From the NCBI RefSeq assembly GCF_005503535.1, contig NZ_SCNN01000009.1:62001-126000 (forward strand): a DNA stretch of 64,000 bases. Reading direction: 5' to 3'. Source of the DNA: Mesorhizobium comanense. GTDB taxonomy: Bacteria; Pseudomonadota; Alphaproteobacteria; Rhizobiales; Rhizobiaceae. Made by a program: the position numbers and the translations under genes. Of the stretch, positions 25,033 through 33,165 are shown piece after piece (the first letter of the stretch is position 1; each line of letters begins with the position of its first letter). The notes beneath the pieces were generated by a model that saw only the letters and a list, made by a program, of their open reading frames with translations, made no database searches and was not told where the DNA came from.

Positions 25033-27015
25033 ATGTTCAGCAAAATCCTGATCGCCAATCGCGGCGAAATCGCCTGTCGCGTCATCCGCACGGCCCGCAG
25101 ACTGGGCGTGCACACCGTGGCCGTCTATTCGGATGCCGACGCGCAATCCCTGCATGTCGAGATGGCCGACGAGGCGGTTCATATCGGCCCCTCGCCCGTC
25201 GGTGAAAGCTATCTGCGCGGCGACAGGATCATCGCGGCGGCGCTTTCCTCGGGGGCACAGGCCATCCATCCCGGTTACGGCTTCCTGTCTGAGAATCCCG
25301 ACTTCGTCGACCAGGTGGTGGCGACGGGCCTGACCTTCATCGGCCCGTCGGCGGCCTCGATCCGCGCCATGGGCCTGAAGGACGCCGCCAAGCGCCTGAT
25401 GGAAAAGGCCGGCGTGCCGGTCGTTCCGGGCTACCATGGCGAGGCACAGGAAATCGTGCTGCTGGCATCCAAGGCGCGTGAGATCGGCTATCCCGTGCTG
25501 ATCAAGGCACGCGCCGGCGGCGGCGGCAAGGGCATGCGCCGGGTCGAGCATCCCGACGATTTCTCCGAGGCGCTGTCGAGCGCCCGGCGCGAGGCAAAGG
25601 CTGCCTTCGGCGACGACCGCGTGCTGGTGGAAAAATATGTCGACAAGCCGCGCCACATCGAAGTGCAGGTGTTCGGCGACAATTTCGGCAATGCCGTACA
25701 TCTCTACGAACGCGACTGCTCGGCACAACGCCGCCACCAGAAGGTGATCGAGGAAGCGCCGGCGCCAGGCATGACACCGGCGCTGCGCAAGGCGATGACG
25801 GAAGCCGCGGTGAAAGCGGCCAAGGCGATCAACTATTCCGGCGCGGGAACGATCGAGTTCATCGTCGACGCCTCGCAAGGTCTCAAGGCCGACCGTTTCT
25901 GGTTCATGGAAATGAACACGCGCCTGCAGGTCGAGCACCCGGTTACCGAAATGGTCACCGGCACCGATCTGGTCGAATGGCAGCTACGGGTCGCAAGCGG
26001 CGAAAAACTCCCGAAGGAGCAAGGCGAGATCGCGCTCAATGGCCACGCCTTCGAGGCGCGCATCTATGCCGAGGACGCGGCGAAAGGGTTTCTGCCGGCA
26101 ACCGGCACGCTGCATCATCTGAAGTTTCCCCAGGCTGTACCGGAAGGTGCCTCGATGCGCATCGAGACCGGCGTGCGGGCCGGCGATGCGATCTCCCCCT
26201 ATTACGACCCGATGATCGCCAAGCTGGTCGTCCATGCAAAAGATCGGCCGGCGGCGCTGGAAGCCTTGGGAACGACCCTGTCGCAAACCGAGGTTGCCGG
26301 CTCGACGGTCAACACCGCTTTCCTTGCCGCTCTTGCCGCCGACCCGGATTTTCGTGCCGGCGATGTCGACACCGGCCTGATCGCCAGGCATCAGCAGCCC
26401 CTGACCGATGTCGCGCCGCCGACGGGCGAGATCGTCGCGGCGGCCGCGCTTGCCGCCTCGGACGCGGGATCATTGCCATCGTCGAACGATCCCTGGTCCT
26501 CGCTTGCGGGCTACGCGCATTTCCACGGCATGGCGCGGCGCACGCGGTTGAAATTCGGCGAGGACGATATCGGGGCAAGGATCTCGGTGCGGCCGGATGG
26601 TCGCTTTCAGGTGGCGCTCGATGCGCCCTATGACAACACCAATTCGCACGACCTGCGCGCCATTCCCCGTCTTGCCCGCTGGCCAGGCCACGTCACCGTT
26701 TTCGACGGCGCGGTCGGCTACACCTTCACCGCACCGGATCCTTTGGCCAGAAGCGATGACGCGGCGGCGGCTTCCGGCAGCCTGCGCGCGCCGATGCCTG
26801 GCCTGGTCAAGCTCGTGCGGGCCGCAAAGGGCGACGTCGTAGCCAGGGGACAGCCGCTGCTGATCCTCGAGGCGATGAAGATGGAGCACACGATCACGGC
26901 ACCTCACGATGGGACGATCGCCGAGATCGCGGCCGAGGGTTCGCAGGTAAGCGATGGGACGGTGCTGGTGCGTTTCGTCGAAGAACCGAACGCTTCGAGC
27001 GGGGCGGGGGTCTGA
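25033..27015 (+). CDS. mccA: Methylcrotonyl-CoA carboxylase, alpha (biotin) subunit
   Basis: The 660-residue protein has a biotin carboxylase module, starting FSKILIANRGEIACRVIRTARRLG, with the ATP-grasp glycine loop ARAGGGGKGMR and EMNTRLQVEHPVTE. A linker of about 120 residues follows, then a biotin carboxyl carrier domain with the biotinylated Lys616 in LEAMKMEH. It carboxylates biotin with ATP and bicarbonate and hands it to the beta subunit. A GGAGG ribosome site precedes the ATG. The hydratase and HMG-CoA lyase that usually complete the pathway are not downstream; a glycosyltransferase lies on the other strand. Confidence 0.94.
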   Translation: MFSKILIANRGEIACRVIRTARRLGVHTVAVYSDADAQSLHVEMADEAVHIGPSPVGESYLRGDRIIAAALSSGAQAIHPGYGFLSENPDFVDQVVATGLTFIGPSAASIRAMGLKDAAKRLMEKAGVPVVPGYHGEAQEIVLLASKAREIGYPVLIKARAGGGGKGMRRVEHPDDFSEALSSARREAKAAFGDDRVLVEKYVDKPRHIEVQVFGDNFGNAVHLYERDCSAQRRHQKVIEEAPAPGMTPALRKAMTEAAVKAAKAINYSGAGTIEFIVDASQGLKADRFWFMEMNTRLQVEHPVTEMVTGTDLVEWQLRVASGEKLPKEQGEIALNGHAFEARIYAEDAAKGFLPATGTLHHLKFPQAVPEGASMRIETGVRAGDAISPYYDPMIAKLVVHAKDRPAALEALGTTLSQTEVAGSTVNTAFLAALAADPDFRAGDVDTGLIARHQQPLTDVAPPTGEIVAAAALAASDAGSLPSSNDPWSSLAGYAHFHGMARRTRLKFGEDDIGARISVRPDGRFQVALDAPYDNTNSHDLRAIPRLARWPGHVTVFDGAVGYTFTAPDPLARSDDAAAASGSLRAPMPGLVKLVRAAKGDVVARGQPLLILEAMKMEHTITAPHDGTIAEIAAEGSQVSDGTVLVRFVEEPNASSGAGV

Positions 27016-27036
27016 CGGCTGGCGCGTCGAGGCGTT

Positions 27037-28251
27037 TTAGGCACCGCTCGGTCGTTTTCTCACCCTCCAGGTGAAGATCGACGTGGCCGCATAGTTCCAG
27101 ACCGCGCCGAGGAGGATGCCGGCCAGACCGGCCGACCACCATCTGTAGTGACTGTTGGCGAACAGATAGTTCGCAATGCCTACATTCGCGAAAGCACCCA
27201 CGGAGCATACGAGCATGAAAGTGAACAGGCCAAAGATCACCTCCCTGGCGCCCCGGAGGCGTCTATCCCGATAGGTCAGCGTGTTGTTGACAAAGAAATT
27301 GAACACCATCGCGGTGACTGTCGCGAGACCTTGAGCGGCCATGAAGTCCGCAAGACCCGTGGCAAGAAGCACCGACAGGACAACCATGTGAACGAAGACG
27401 CCAAGGCCGCCTATCAGGGAAAAGGATATGAAGCGCGCGGGAATGATGTGACCGACCAGTTTGTCGGCCAGCAACATCAGGTACTCCCACGTAACCAATG
27501 CATCCAGCTTGCTCTCGCCGGCCTGCCTCGTGCGAAACTGGTAAGCGACCTCCTGGATTCTCAACGGAGATTTCGAGGACGCGCAGATATCCAGCAGGAT
27601 CTTGTAGCCTTGACCTGACAAATCCCTGACCGAATTATCGAAAGCCGATCTCGTAATGGCGAAGAAGCCGCTCATCGGGTCCGTGAGATCGCTTTTCGTC
27701 ACCATCTTGGCCAGCCGCGTTGCAAAAGCGCTAATCTGTGCCCGGCGTTTGTCCCAGGAGCCCACCCCACCCCCTTCGACGTACCTTGAGCCAACCACAA
27801 GATCAGCGGTGTCGGCTTCGAGGAAGGAAAGCATTGCCGGTATGATGGCCTCGTCATGCTGAAGATCGGCATCCATCACAACCATGAACGGTGTCGTCGT
27901 GCTCAGCATTCCTTCGGTGACGGCAGTAGACAGCCCGCGCCGGCCGATCCGATGGATGAGCCGAATTCCCGGGAGAGCGGCAGCCAGCTTTGCCACTTCG
28001 GTTCTGGTTCCGTCAGAGGAGTCGTCGTCAACAAAGACGATCTCGTGGTCTTTGCCCTTGAGCGCCACCCCGACAGCCGCGGCGACCTTGGACACATTCG
28101 CGAATTCATTGAATGTCGGAATGATCACTGAAACCAATGGGGCAAAATGCGAGGTCGCATTTTGACTGTCTCTGACATCGAAGTTCAAAATCAACCCCTG
28201 GCTATTGGCGAGACGCGTAGGTCGGCGACACCATGAAATAAAAATCACCAA
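27037..28251 (-). CDS. GT2 glycosyltransferase (DPM1-like) fused to GtrA domain
   Basis: The product of about 404 residues begins with a GT2 catalytic domain: VSVIIPTFNEFANVSKV, VFVDDDSSDGT, and the metal-binding MVVMDADLQHD. It is followed by a four-helix GtrA membrane domain (FISFSLIGGLGVFVHMVVLSVLL onward to AGILLGAVWNYAATSIFTW). It probably transfers a sugar from a nucleotide sugar to undecaprenyl phosphate and helps flip it for cell-surface glycan modification. The start is uncertain: TTG at 28251 or GTG at 28248, overlapping the upstream stop. A later TTG near residue 20 has a better AGGGG site. It is coupled to the next gene upstream. Confidence 0.88.
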   Translation of the reverse strand: MVIFISWCRRPTRLANSQGLILNFDVRDSQNATSHFAPLVSVIIPTFNEFANVSKVAAAVGVALKGKDHEIVFVDDDSSDGTRTEVAKLAAALPGIRLIHRIGRRGLSTAVTEGMLSTTTPFMVVMDADLQHDEAIIPAMLSFLEADTADLVVGSRYVEGGGVGSWDKRRAQISAFATRLAKMVTKSDLTDPMSGFFAITRSAFDNSVRDLSGQGYKILLDICASSKSPLRIQEVAYQFRTRQAGESKLDALVTWEYLMLLADKLVGHIIPARFISFSLIGGLGVFVHMVVLSVLLATGLADFMAAQGLATVTAMVFNFFVNNTLTYRDRRLRGAREVIFGLFTFMLVCSVGAFANVGIANYLFANSHYRWWSAGLAGILLGAVWNYAATSIFTWRVRKRPSGA

Positions 28252-29609
28252 TGCAGAAGGGGATCCGCCTGCACGACGGTCAACTTTCCGGCGGCGACGA
28301 GTTTGTCCACGGCATCAGGGGGAAGACGACCGGCGAGAACCTGCTGGCGGACGTAGAAGGGATCTACGATGAACGGTTTGCCGGAACGGTAGCTGGCGAG
28401 CGTACAGAAACAGGTCGCATCCCCGGCGACGCTTTTGAGGCGCGCGGCCGTCGCGGACATGGCGGCTTCGCGCGCGGCTATCTCCTCGTGAAAGCTGGGA
28501 TCGATCAACAATCTCACCGGTTCAATGCGCGAAGACGCCACCAGGCGGAGACAAATGGCGAGCAGAAGGACGAACCGCAGCGCCTCCGGTGACCAGCGCC
28601 GCGCGAGCGGCAAAAGCGGCGCGTTCGCGAAAGCGAGACCGGTGGCAATGGATACTCCGAAGACCAGTTCGAATTGCGCGTTGTAGGCCACGCCATCGCC
28701 GGTTTTCTGGACAAAGAACATCACCAGGCCAAGGATGTTCAAGAGATTGCACAACCGGATATTGGGATCGGTTCTGCGCGTGATGCCGACGTAACCCCAG
28801 GCGACCAGGCCAACAACAATCCACTGCAGATGTCCGATGGCGCCCAAGGCGGGTTTCAACGAATAGGCGCGCGGCGACCTCAGATTGCTGAAGAAATCGG
28901 GGCCGTAGGCGAGGTAACAAATGGTAAAACCCAGAGCGATGGCGAAGGCCGCCAGGATCGCGGATTTGACCATTTGCCGGGGCTTGTTGATGCCCAGCCA
29001 GATCATCGCCGTCAGCGGCATCACCACGATGTTGTGTTTGATGAACCCGGCGGCCACCATCAGAAGAATGGGCAGGGAATAGCCGCGATCCTGCGACCGG
29101 GCCTTGAGGAAGGCGACAAAGCCAACCACCATGACTGCCTGGGCCAGCAAATGGGGGTCGTCCATCCCAGCATAGCCGGTAAAAAAGCGGCACATGGTGG
29201 CGCCGAAAAACAGTGCGCCGATCCACGCGGATGTCGCATCCCCGCCCAGCAGGCGAACCGACCGAAAAACGCCCCAGGCGATTACCAGAATGGCTGCGAG
29301 CGACAGCAACCGTCCGGCCAGGACGACGTCACCGACCAATCGCCCCAGACCACCGACTATATAAAAGGAAAGCGGCGGATAATTGTTGGCAATCAGCTGA
29401 TGGGCAGCGGGATAGAGCGGCATCCGCCCCATCGCCGCATCGGCATAGTAGGCATTCCATCCCTCATTGGTATCGATCTCGATATTGAGGAACGCCCGAT
29501 AAATCGGCCACAAGGCCGCCAAGGCGGTCAGCACGACGAGGCAGCCGATCATGATGGAGGTGCGGCGGGTCAAGGCAATCCCACCGGCCTGGTTCATGGT
29601 TGAATTCAT
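28245..29609 (-). CDS. Multispanning membrane glycosyltransferase (ArnT/PMT-like, GT-C fold)
   Basis: The protein of about 454 residues has a dozen hydrophobic helices. After the first helix, FLNIEIDTNEGWNAYYADAAMG carries the acidic loop expected for GT-C lipid-phosphosugar glycosyltransferases, and YAGMDDPHLLAQA is a second acidic loop. It likely transfers the sugar made available by the neighbouring GT2-GtrA protein onto a periplasmic acceptor such as LPS or another glycan. ATG at 29609 is used here. A GTG at 29648 and an ATG at 29597 are alternatives. Acceptor and sugar are unknown. Confidence 0.8.
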   Translation of the reverse strand: MNSTMNQAGGIALTRRTSIMIGCLVVLTALAALWPIYRAFLNIEIDTNEGWNAYYADAAMGRMPLYPAAHQLIANNYPPLSFYIVGGLGRLVGDVVLAGRLLSLAAILVIAWGVFRSVRLLGGDATSAWIGALFFGATMCRFFTGYAGMDDPHLLAQAVMVVGFVAFLKARSQDRGYSLPILLMVAAGFIKHNIVVMPLTAMIWLGINKPRQMVKSAILAAFAIALGFTICYLAYGPDFFSNLRSPRAYSLKPALGAIGHLQWIVVGLVAWGYVGITRRTDPNIRLCNLLNILGLVMFFVQKTGDGVAYNAQFELVFGVSIATGLAFANAPLLPLARRWSPEALRFVLLLAICLRLVASSRIEPVRLLIDPSFHEEIAAREAAMSATAARLKSVAGDATCFCTLASYRSGKPFIVDPFYVRQQVLAGRLPPDAVDKLVAAGKLTVVQADPLLHW

Positions 29610-29830
29610 AGGGCGCCAGGTCCGGATCTGGTTTTGCGAATGGGGCACGTCGATACTTCGCCGCCCTCACGCTTTGGCGAACGGATCCGCCTGCGTTAAA
29701 ACCGCGAAGCGCAGGGGGAATCGACCCCTGCGCTCATCTTTCTGGCCTAAAAAAGCCTTCCCTAATAGCGCAATTACAGAGTGATGCGTCCATTTCTTCC
29801 GGGCGCGAAATGCCGGGCGCTGTTTCCAAC

Positions 29831-29863
29831 AAAAAATGGCCGGGACGAACCCGGCCACTTTTT
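29831..29863. terminator. Terminator hairpin downstream of the branched-chain amino acid binding protein
   Basis: TGGCCGGG and CCCGGCCA enclose ACGAA, with A-rich and T-rich flanks so that a U-tract exists on both strands. It lies 34 bases past the minus-strand stop codon at 29897. Confidence 0.88.
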
Positions 29864-29896
29864 CAAGTTTCCTGACCGCCGAAGCGGTGTCCGTGA

Positions 29897-31018
29897 TTAC
29901 TGCGCGATCGGCGCGTACTTGCCGTCATGCCACTGGTTGATGTCGTAGCTGGCATTCTTGAGGTCGCCCTTCTCGTCGAAGGTCACGTCGCCGACAACGG
30001 TGCTGAACGGCGTGCCGTTCTTCAGCGCTTCAGCCACCTTGGCCGGATCGTCGCTGCCGGCGCGCTTGACGCCTTCGGCGATAGCCTGGACCACGGCGTA
30101 GGAGAACAGCGTGAAGCCTTCCGGCACGAAGCCGCCGGCCTTGATCTTTTCCACGGCCGCCTTGGCTTCCGGCTTTGCCTGCGGATCGGACGGGAACACG
30201 AACATCGTGCCCTCGCCGGCCGGCCCGGCAACCTGCCAGAATTCCGGCGAGGCGATCGAGTCCGGCATGATCAGCTGGAACTTCAGGTTCTGTTCGGCGG
30301 ACTGACGCAGGATCAGGCCGGCTTCAGGGTGGTAGCCGCCGAAATAGACGACATCGGCCTTGAGGTCCTTGAGCTTGGTGACGAGCGCCGAATAGTCCTT
30401 TTCGCCGGGGTTGATGGCGTCATAGTAGACTTCCTTCAGCCCGCCGGTGTTCATGGTCGCGCGCACCGCATCCGCCACGCCCTGGCCGTAAGCGCTCTTG
30501 TCGTGCAGGATGACGACATTCTTGCCGGCATACTTCTTGGCGATCCACGGGCCGATGAAGGCGCCCTGGGCATCGTCACGCGTATAGAGACGCATGATCG
30601 TCGGCCAGCCGGCCTTGGCAGCTGCATCGGTCAGCACCGGGTTCGAGGACGCCGGGCTCATCATCAGCGCGCCCGCCTCGGCATAGACGGCCGAGGCCGG
30701 AATGCTCGAACCGGAGCAGGCATGGCCGTCGATGAACTTGACGCCATTGGCCACGATGCGGTTGGCGACCGAAACGGCCTGCTTGGGGTCGCACTGGTCG
30801 TCCTCGATATCGAGCTTGATCATCGAGCCATTGACGCCACCGGCGGCGTTGATGGCGTCGGCGGCGGCCTGGGCACCCTGCTTGAACTGATCGCCGATGG
30901 TGGCGAGCTGGCCGGTCATCGGGCCGACCACCGAAATGGTGATGTCGTCGGCGAATGCGACCGGCGCACTCATCATCAGGCCGAAAATGGCCGCGCTCAA
31001 AATACTCATTTTTTTCAT
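29897..31018 (-). CDS. Branched-chain amino acid ABC transporter substrate-binding protein (LivJ/LivK type)
   Basis: The 373-residue periplasmic binding protein has signal MSILSAAIFGLMMSAPVAFA, then ITISVVGPMTGQLATIGDQFKQGAQ. The conserved disulfide pair is seen in DQCDPKQA and GHACSGSSIPAS, with MSPASSNPVLTD and YDINQWHDGKYAPI at the end. It should bind Leu/Ile/Val or related amino acids. The start at 31018 follows GGAGGAG. LivHMGF permease and ATPase genes are absent here, so it either supplies a distant transporter or is an orphan. Its position near leucine catabolism genes may not be coincidental. Confidence 0.92.
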   Translation of the reverse strand: MKKMSILSAAIFGLMMSAPVAFADDITISVVGPMTGQLATIGDQFKQGAQAAADAINAAGGVNGSMIKLDIEDDQCDPKQAVSVANRIVANGVKFIDGHACSGSSIPASAVYAEAGALMMSPASSNPVLTDAAAKAGWPTIMRLYTRDDAQGAFIGPWIAKKYAGKNVVILHDKSAYGQGVADAVRATMNTGGLKEVYYDAINPGEKDYSALVTKLKDLKADVVYFGGYHPEAGLILRQSAEQNLKFQLIMPDSIASPEFWQVAGPAGEGTMFVFPSDPQAKPEAKAAVEKIKAGGFVPEGFTLFSYAVVQAIAEGVKRAGSDDPAKVAEALKNGTPFSTVVGDVTFDEKGDLKNASYDINQWHDGKYAPIAQ

Positions 31019-31454
31019 GGCAATAGAACTCCTCCACTCACGCGCGGCCGCCCCGGCCGCGCTTCTTCCAGAGAGGCGGGACAATTTCATCCTTCGCCGG
31101 GCCTGTCTAGGCGCATCGGCATCGCTCGATTGGGCCTGCGAGGCTTCATCCACGCAAAAAAGCCACGCCAGCCTTGTTCCGGCCGGTCGTGGCTTTTTTG
31201 CCTGTCGGCTGTTTTCCCCAGCGCCCCCGCGCCACGAATCCCAACCTTGCCTTCCCTGTCTTCCTGCTGACCATGATCCCCCGAAAATGGAGTTCGGCAT
31301 CCGGTATCATGGGCCATTGCGTGGCTTCGGCATTTCTGCCCGCCGCGTTCTTGTCGTTGATGGCCTTTTGGCCTGGCTGTCTGCGCAGCCTTGTCCCTGT
31401 TTGAGCCCGACCGTCTTTGAGCGGCCTGAACCCGAAGTCCCCGTCCGGCGAAAC
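31019..31454. other. Intergenic region between binding-protein gene and Sel1-type gene
   Basis: These 436 bases hold the minus-strand promoter of the binding protein (probably 31019-31155), a strong bidirectional terminator at 31156-31199, and about 250 bases of possible 3' UTR or small RNA. Around 31274-31312 a degenerate ATGATCCC...GGTATCAT palindrome resembles rhizobial intergenic repeats. No credible ORF. Confidence 0.5.
31156..31199. terminator. Strong bidirectional Rho-independent terminator
   Basis: AAAAAAGCCACG and CGTGGCTTTTTT form a stem with about 20 bases of loop sequence and U-tracts on both strands. It lies 255 bases beyond the nearest minus-strand stop and upstream of the binding-protein gene, so it could end the Sel1 transcript or a separate small RNA. 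Confidence 0.8.
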
Positions 31455-31721
31455 TCAGTGCATGGTCATCCATTCGCGGGCTTCGCGAAGCGCCTTGGCG
31501 ATCTCGACCTTCGACATGGCCGCCGACAGTTCAGAGCGCAATTCCGCGGCGCGGGCTGACCCCTTGATGGCGGCGATGTTGAACCATTTGTGGGCGGCAA
31601 CGACGTCGGTCTCGCAATCGCGGCCGGTCGCATACATCATGCCCAGTTCGAAAAGAATGTCGGCCTGGGCAGTTGCCCCCATGGCGCCGAAACCTGCTTC
31701 AAGCATTTCAAAACGTGCCAT
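31455..31721 (-). CDS. Small Sel1/TPR-like repeat protein
   Basis: The 88-residue protein contains one clear Sel1-like unit, ILFELGMMYATGRDCETDVVAAHKWFNIAAIKGSARAA, with helix-turn-helix repeat spacing, followed by a charged helix SAAMSKVEIAKALREAREW. There is no signal peptide, so it is likely a cytoplasmic adaptor. It is a single-gene unit with long spacers on both sides. Exact partners are unknown. Confidence 0.8.
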   Translation of the reverse strand: MARFEMLEAGFGAMGATAQADILFELGMMYATGRDCETDVVAAHKWFNIAAIKGSARAAELRSELSAAMSKVEIAKALREAREWMTMH

Positions 31722-32158
31722 TTTAGTCCCCTGTCTGGCTCCCGAGAGCTGCCTCCGTTTGTCTCGTCCGGGCCGCTCTTTCGATGCTTCCGAGAATGCC
31801 GCCGAGGCTTGAATCCGTCGTTAAATGGCGTGCTTAATTTGAGGAAAACAAAGCTAAAACAAGAGGTAAACACGAAAATTCGTTAAGGATACAAAGCCAG
31901 CAATTCGGCCGGTTTTCGCTAAATTTGACGAAAATTTTCGAGAGCGGTTTCAAGACTCCGCTAACCCTAGGAAACGAACACAATCCGCCGATCGTTTTCA
32001 TTTCCCGCAGGCAGGGCCGTTTCAGGGGCCTTCAAAATGCCAAACCCTTCCCCAGCGGCACCGCTTTTGTTTTGGCGGAAGCTGGATTAGCTTACGTTTG
32101 CGTAAGCGGCAGACCGGCGAGGCGGAGCATCCGGCCGGCTATCCAAAGGGAGGAAGAC
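31722..32158. other. Long A/T-rich intergenic region between Sel1-type and DUF2147 genes
   Basis: These 437 bases are divergent and more A/T-rich than neighbours around 31830-31950 (for example ACGAAAATTTTCGA). They contain a GCTTACG-TTTG-CGTAAGC palindrome near the DUF2147 gene, annotated separately. Promoters of both genes are expected. No convincing ORF. Confidence 0.45.
32090..32107. promoter_or_regulatory. Palindrome GCTTACG-TTTG-CGTAAGC upstream of the DUF2147 gene
   Basis: A perfect 7-base inverted repeat around TTTG lies 52 bases upstream of the start codon. It could be a dimeric regulator site or a leader hairpin; without a T-run it is not a normal terminator. Role is inferred. Confidence 0.4.
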
Positions 32159-32500
32159 ATGTTTCGTAAAGTGAGCCTGGCTCTCGCAGCCACATTGATC
32201 ATGTCGGGCGCGGCCTGGGCCGATCCGATTGAGGGCAACTGGAAGACGCAGGCCGGCGACACCGCCGCCATCGGTGGCTCCGGTTCGTTTTCGATCACGC
32301 TCAAGACCGGTAAGTACGCCGGCAAGACCATCGGCTCGCTGAAGGCGGCCGGCGACAACAAGTACACCGGCAACATCACCGACCCGGCGAATGACAAGAC
32401 CTACTCGGGCAAGGCAACCCTGTCGGGCACCTCGCTCAAGATGAGCGGCTGCGTGCTGGGCGGACTGATCTGCAAGAGCCAGACCTGGCACAAGCTCTGA
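32159..32500 (+). CDS. Secreted DUF2147-like protein
   Basis: The 113-residue product has a signal peptide (LALAATLIMSGAAWA) and a mature beta-rich domain starting DPIEGNWKTQAGD, with TLSGTSLKMSGCVLGGLICKSQTWHKL at the end. This pattern (W at start, GCVLGG-C near the end) matches the DUF2147 family of periplasmic or outer-membrane-associated proteins of unknown function. GGGAGGAAG precedes the ATG. A terminator follows. Confidence 0.85.
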   Translation: MFRKVSLALAATLIMSGAAWADPIEGNWKTQAGDTAAIGGSGSFSITLKTGKYAGKTIGSLKAAGDNKYTGNITDPANDKTYSGKATLSGTSLKMSGCVLGGLICKSQTWHKL

Positions 32501-32527
32501 TCGAGCGCATGCTCAAAACCAGGATTG

Positions 32528-32556
32528 ACGGGGCCCGACGGGCCCCGTTTTCGTTT
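32528..32556 (+). terminator. Rho-independent terminator after the DUF2147 gene
   Basis: ACGGGGCCC and GGGCCCCGT enclose a GAC loop and are followed by TTTCGTTT. It starts 28 bases after the stop. Confidence 0.85.
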
Positions 32557-32703
32557 CAGCGGCCGAATTGACCCGGCATTCTTCGGAGCGGCGGCCACCC
32601 TCGAATTCCCGTCAATCAATTTGAACGGCAGATGAACGCCGCCATCAGAGCCGGTTCAGAGGCAACAGGGCATTCTCCACGCATTGAAGGAGACACGACC
32701 CCA

Positions 32704-32859
32704 ATGCTCGCCCGCCGCTTCACCATCGTCTGCCTGCTGATGAGCCTGTTTGGAATGTTCTTCGCCATCCTCGTCGCCGAAGCGGGCCGCCCGGCTCGCT
32801 CCTGGGACGAAGCCACCAGAATCTGCGGCTTCGGCTGCCCGACCAACCTTCGTCACTGA
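32704..32859 (+). CDS. Very small membrane or secreted peptide (51 residues)
   Basis: The protein has a basic start (MLARRF), a hydrophobic stretch IVCLLMSLFGMFFAILVAEA, and a short polar tail with two cysteines in RICGFGCPTNLRH. If the hydrophobic part is a cleaved signal, a peptide of about 24 residues with a CxxxC-type loop would be released. Otherwise it is a single-pass membrane protein. GAAGGAG precedes the ATG at 11 bases. No family recognised. Confidence 0.55.
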   Translation: MLARRFTIVCLLMSLFGMFFAILVAEAGRPARSWDEATRICGFGCPTNLRH

Positions 32860-32898
32860 AACAACGACCCGGACCTCGCAAAGAAAAGCAGAAAAATC

Positions 32899-33093
32899 AT
32901 GAACCGCATCACCGCCAACGCCCTTGAGACCCTCCGGCTTCTGCCGCGGGCGGCGCTCATCCTGATGCTTCTGGCCGCCCCGGTCCTGGCGGTGCCGACG
33001 ATGCGCGCCGATGCCGGTTCGACGATCGAGGCTCCGGCCCTGAAGAAGTCCGGCGTCGGTTTCGTCCTGCTGGTCAGCCTGCAGCGCGGATAG
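32899..33093 (+). CDS. Small hypothetical membrane protein (64 residues)
   Basis: A basic amphipathic N-terminus (MNRITANALETLRLLPR) leads to a hydrophobic segment AALILMLLAAPVLAVPTM and a short tail with a second hydrophobic patch VGFVLLVSLQ. It could be a small secreted or membrane protein. It lies 39 bases downstream of the 51-residue gene and may be cotranscribed. No family recognised; coding status is moderately supported. Confidence 0.45.
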   Translation: MNRITANALETLRLLPRAALILMLLAAPVLAVPTMRADAGSTIEAPALKKSGVGFVLLVSLQRG

Positions 33094-33165
33094 AAAAACG
33101 GCGCTTCTGGCATCTTCGTTGGCGAGCCCCCTCCCAACAGCTCATCCAAGTCTCTATATTGAGCC

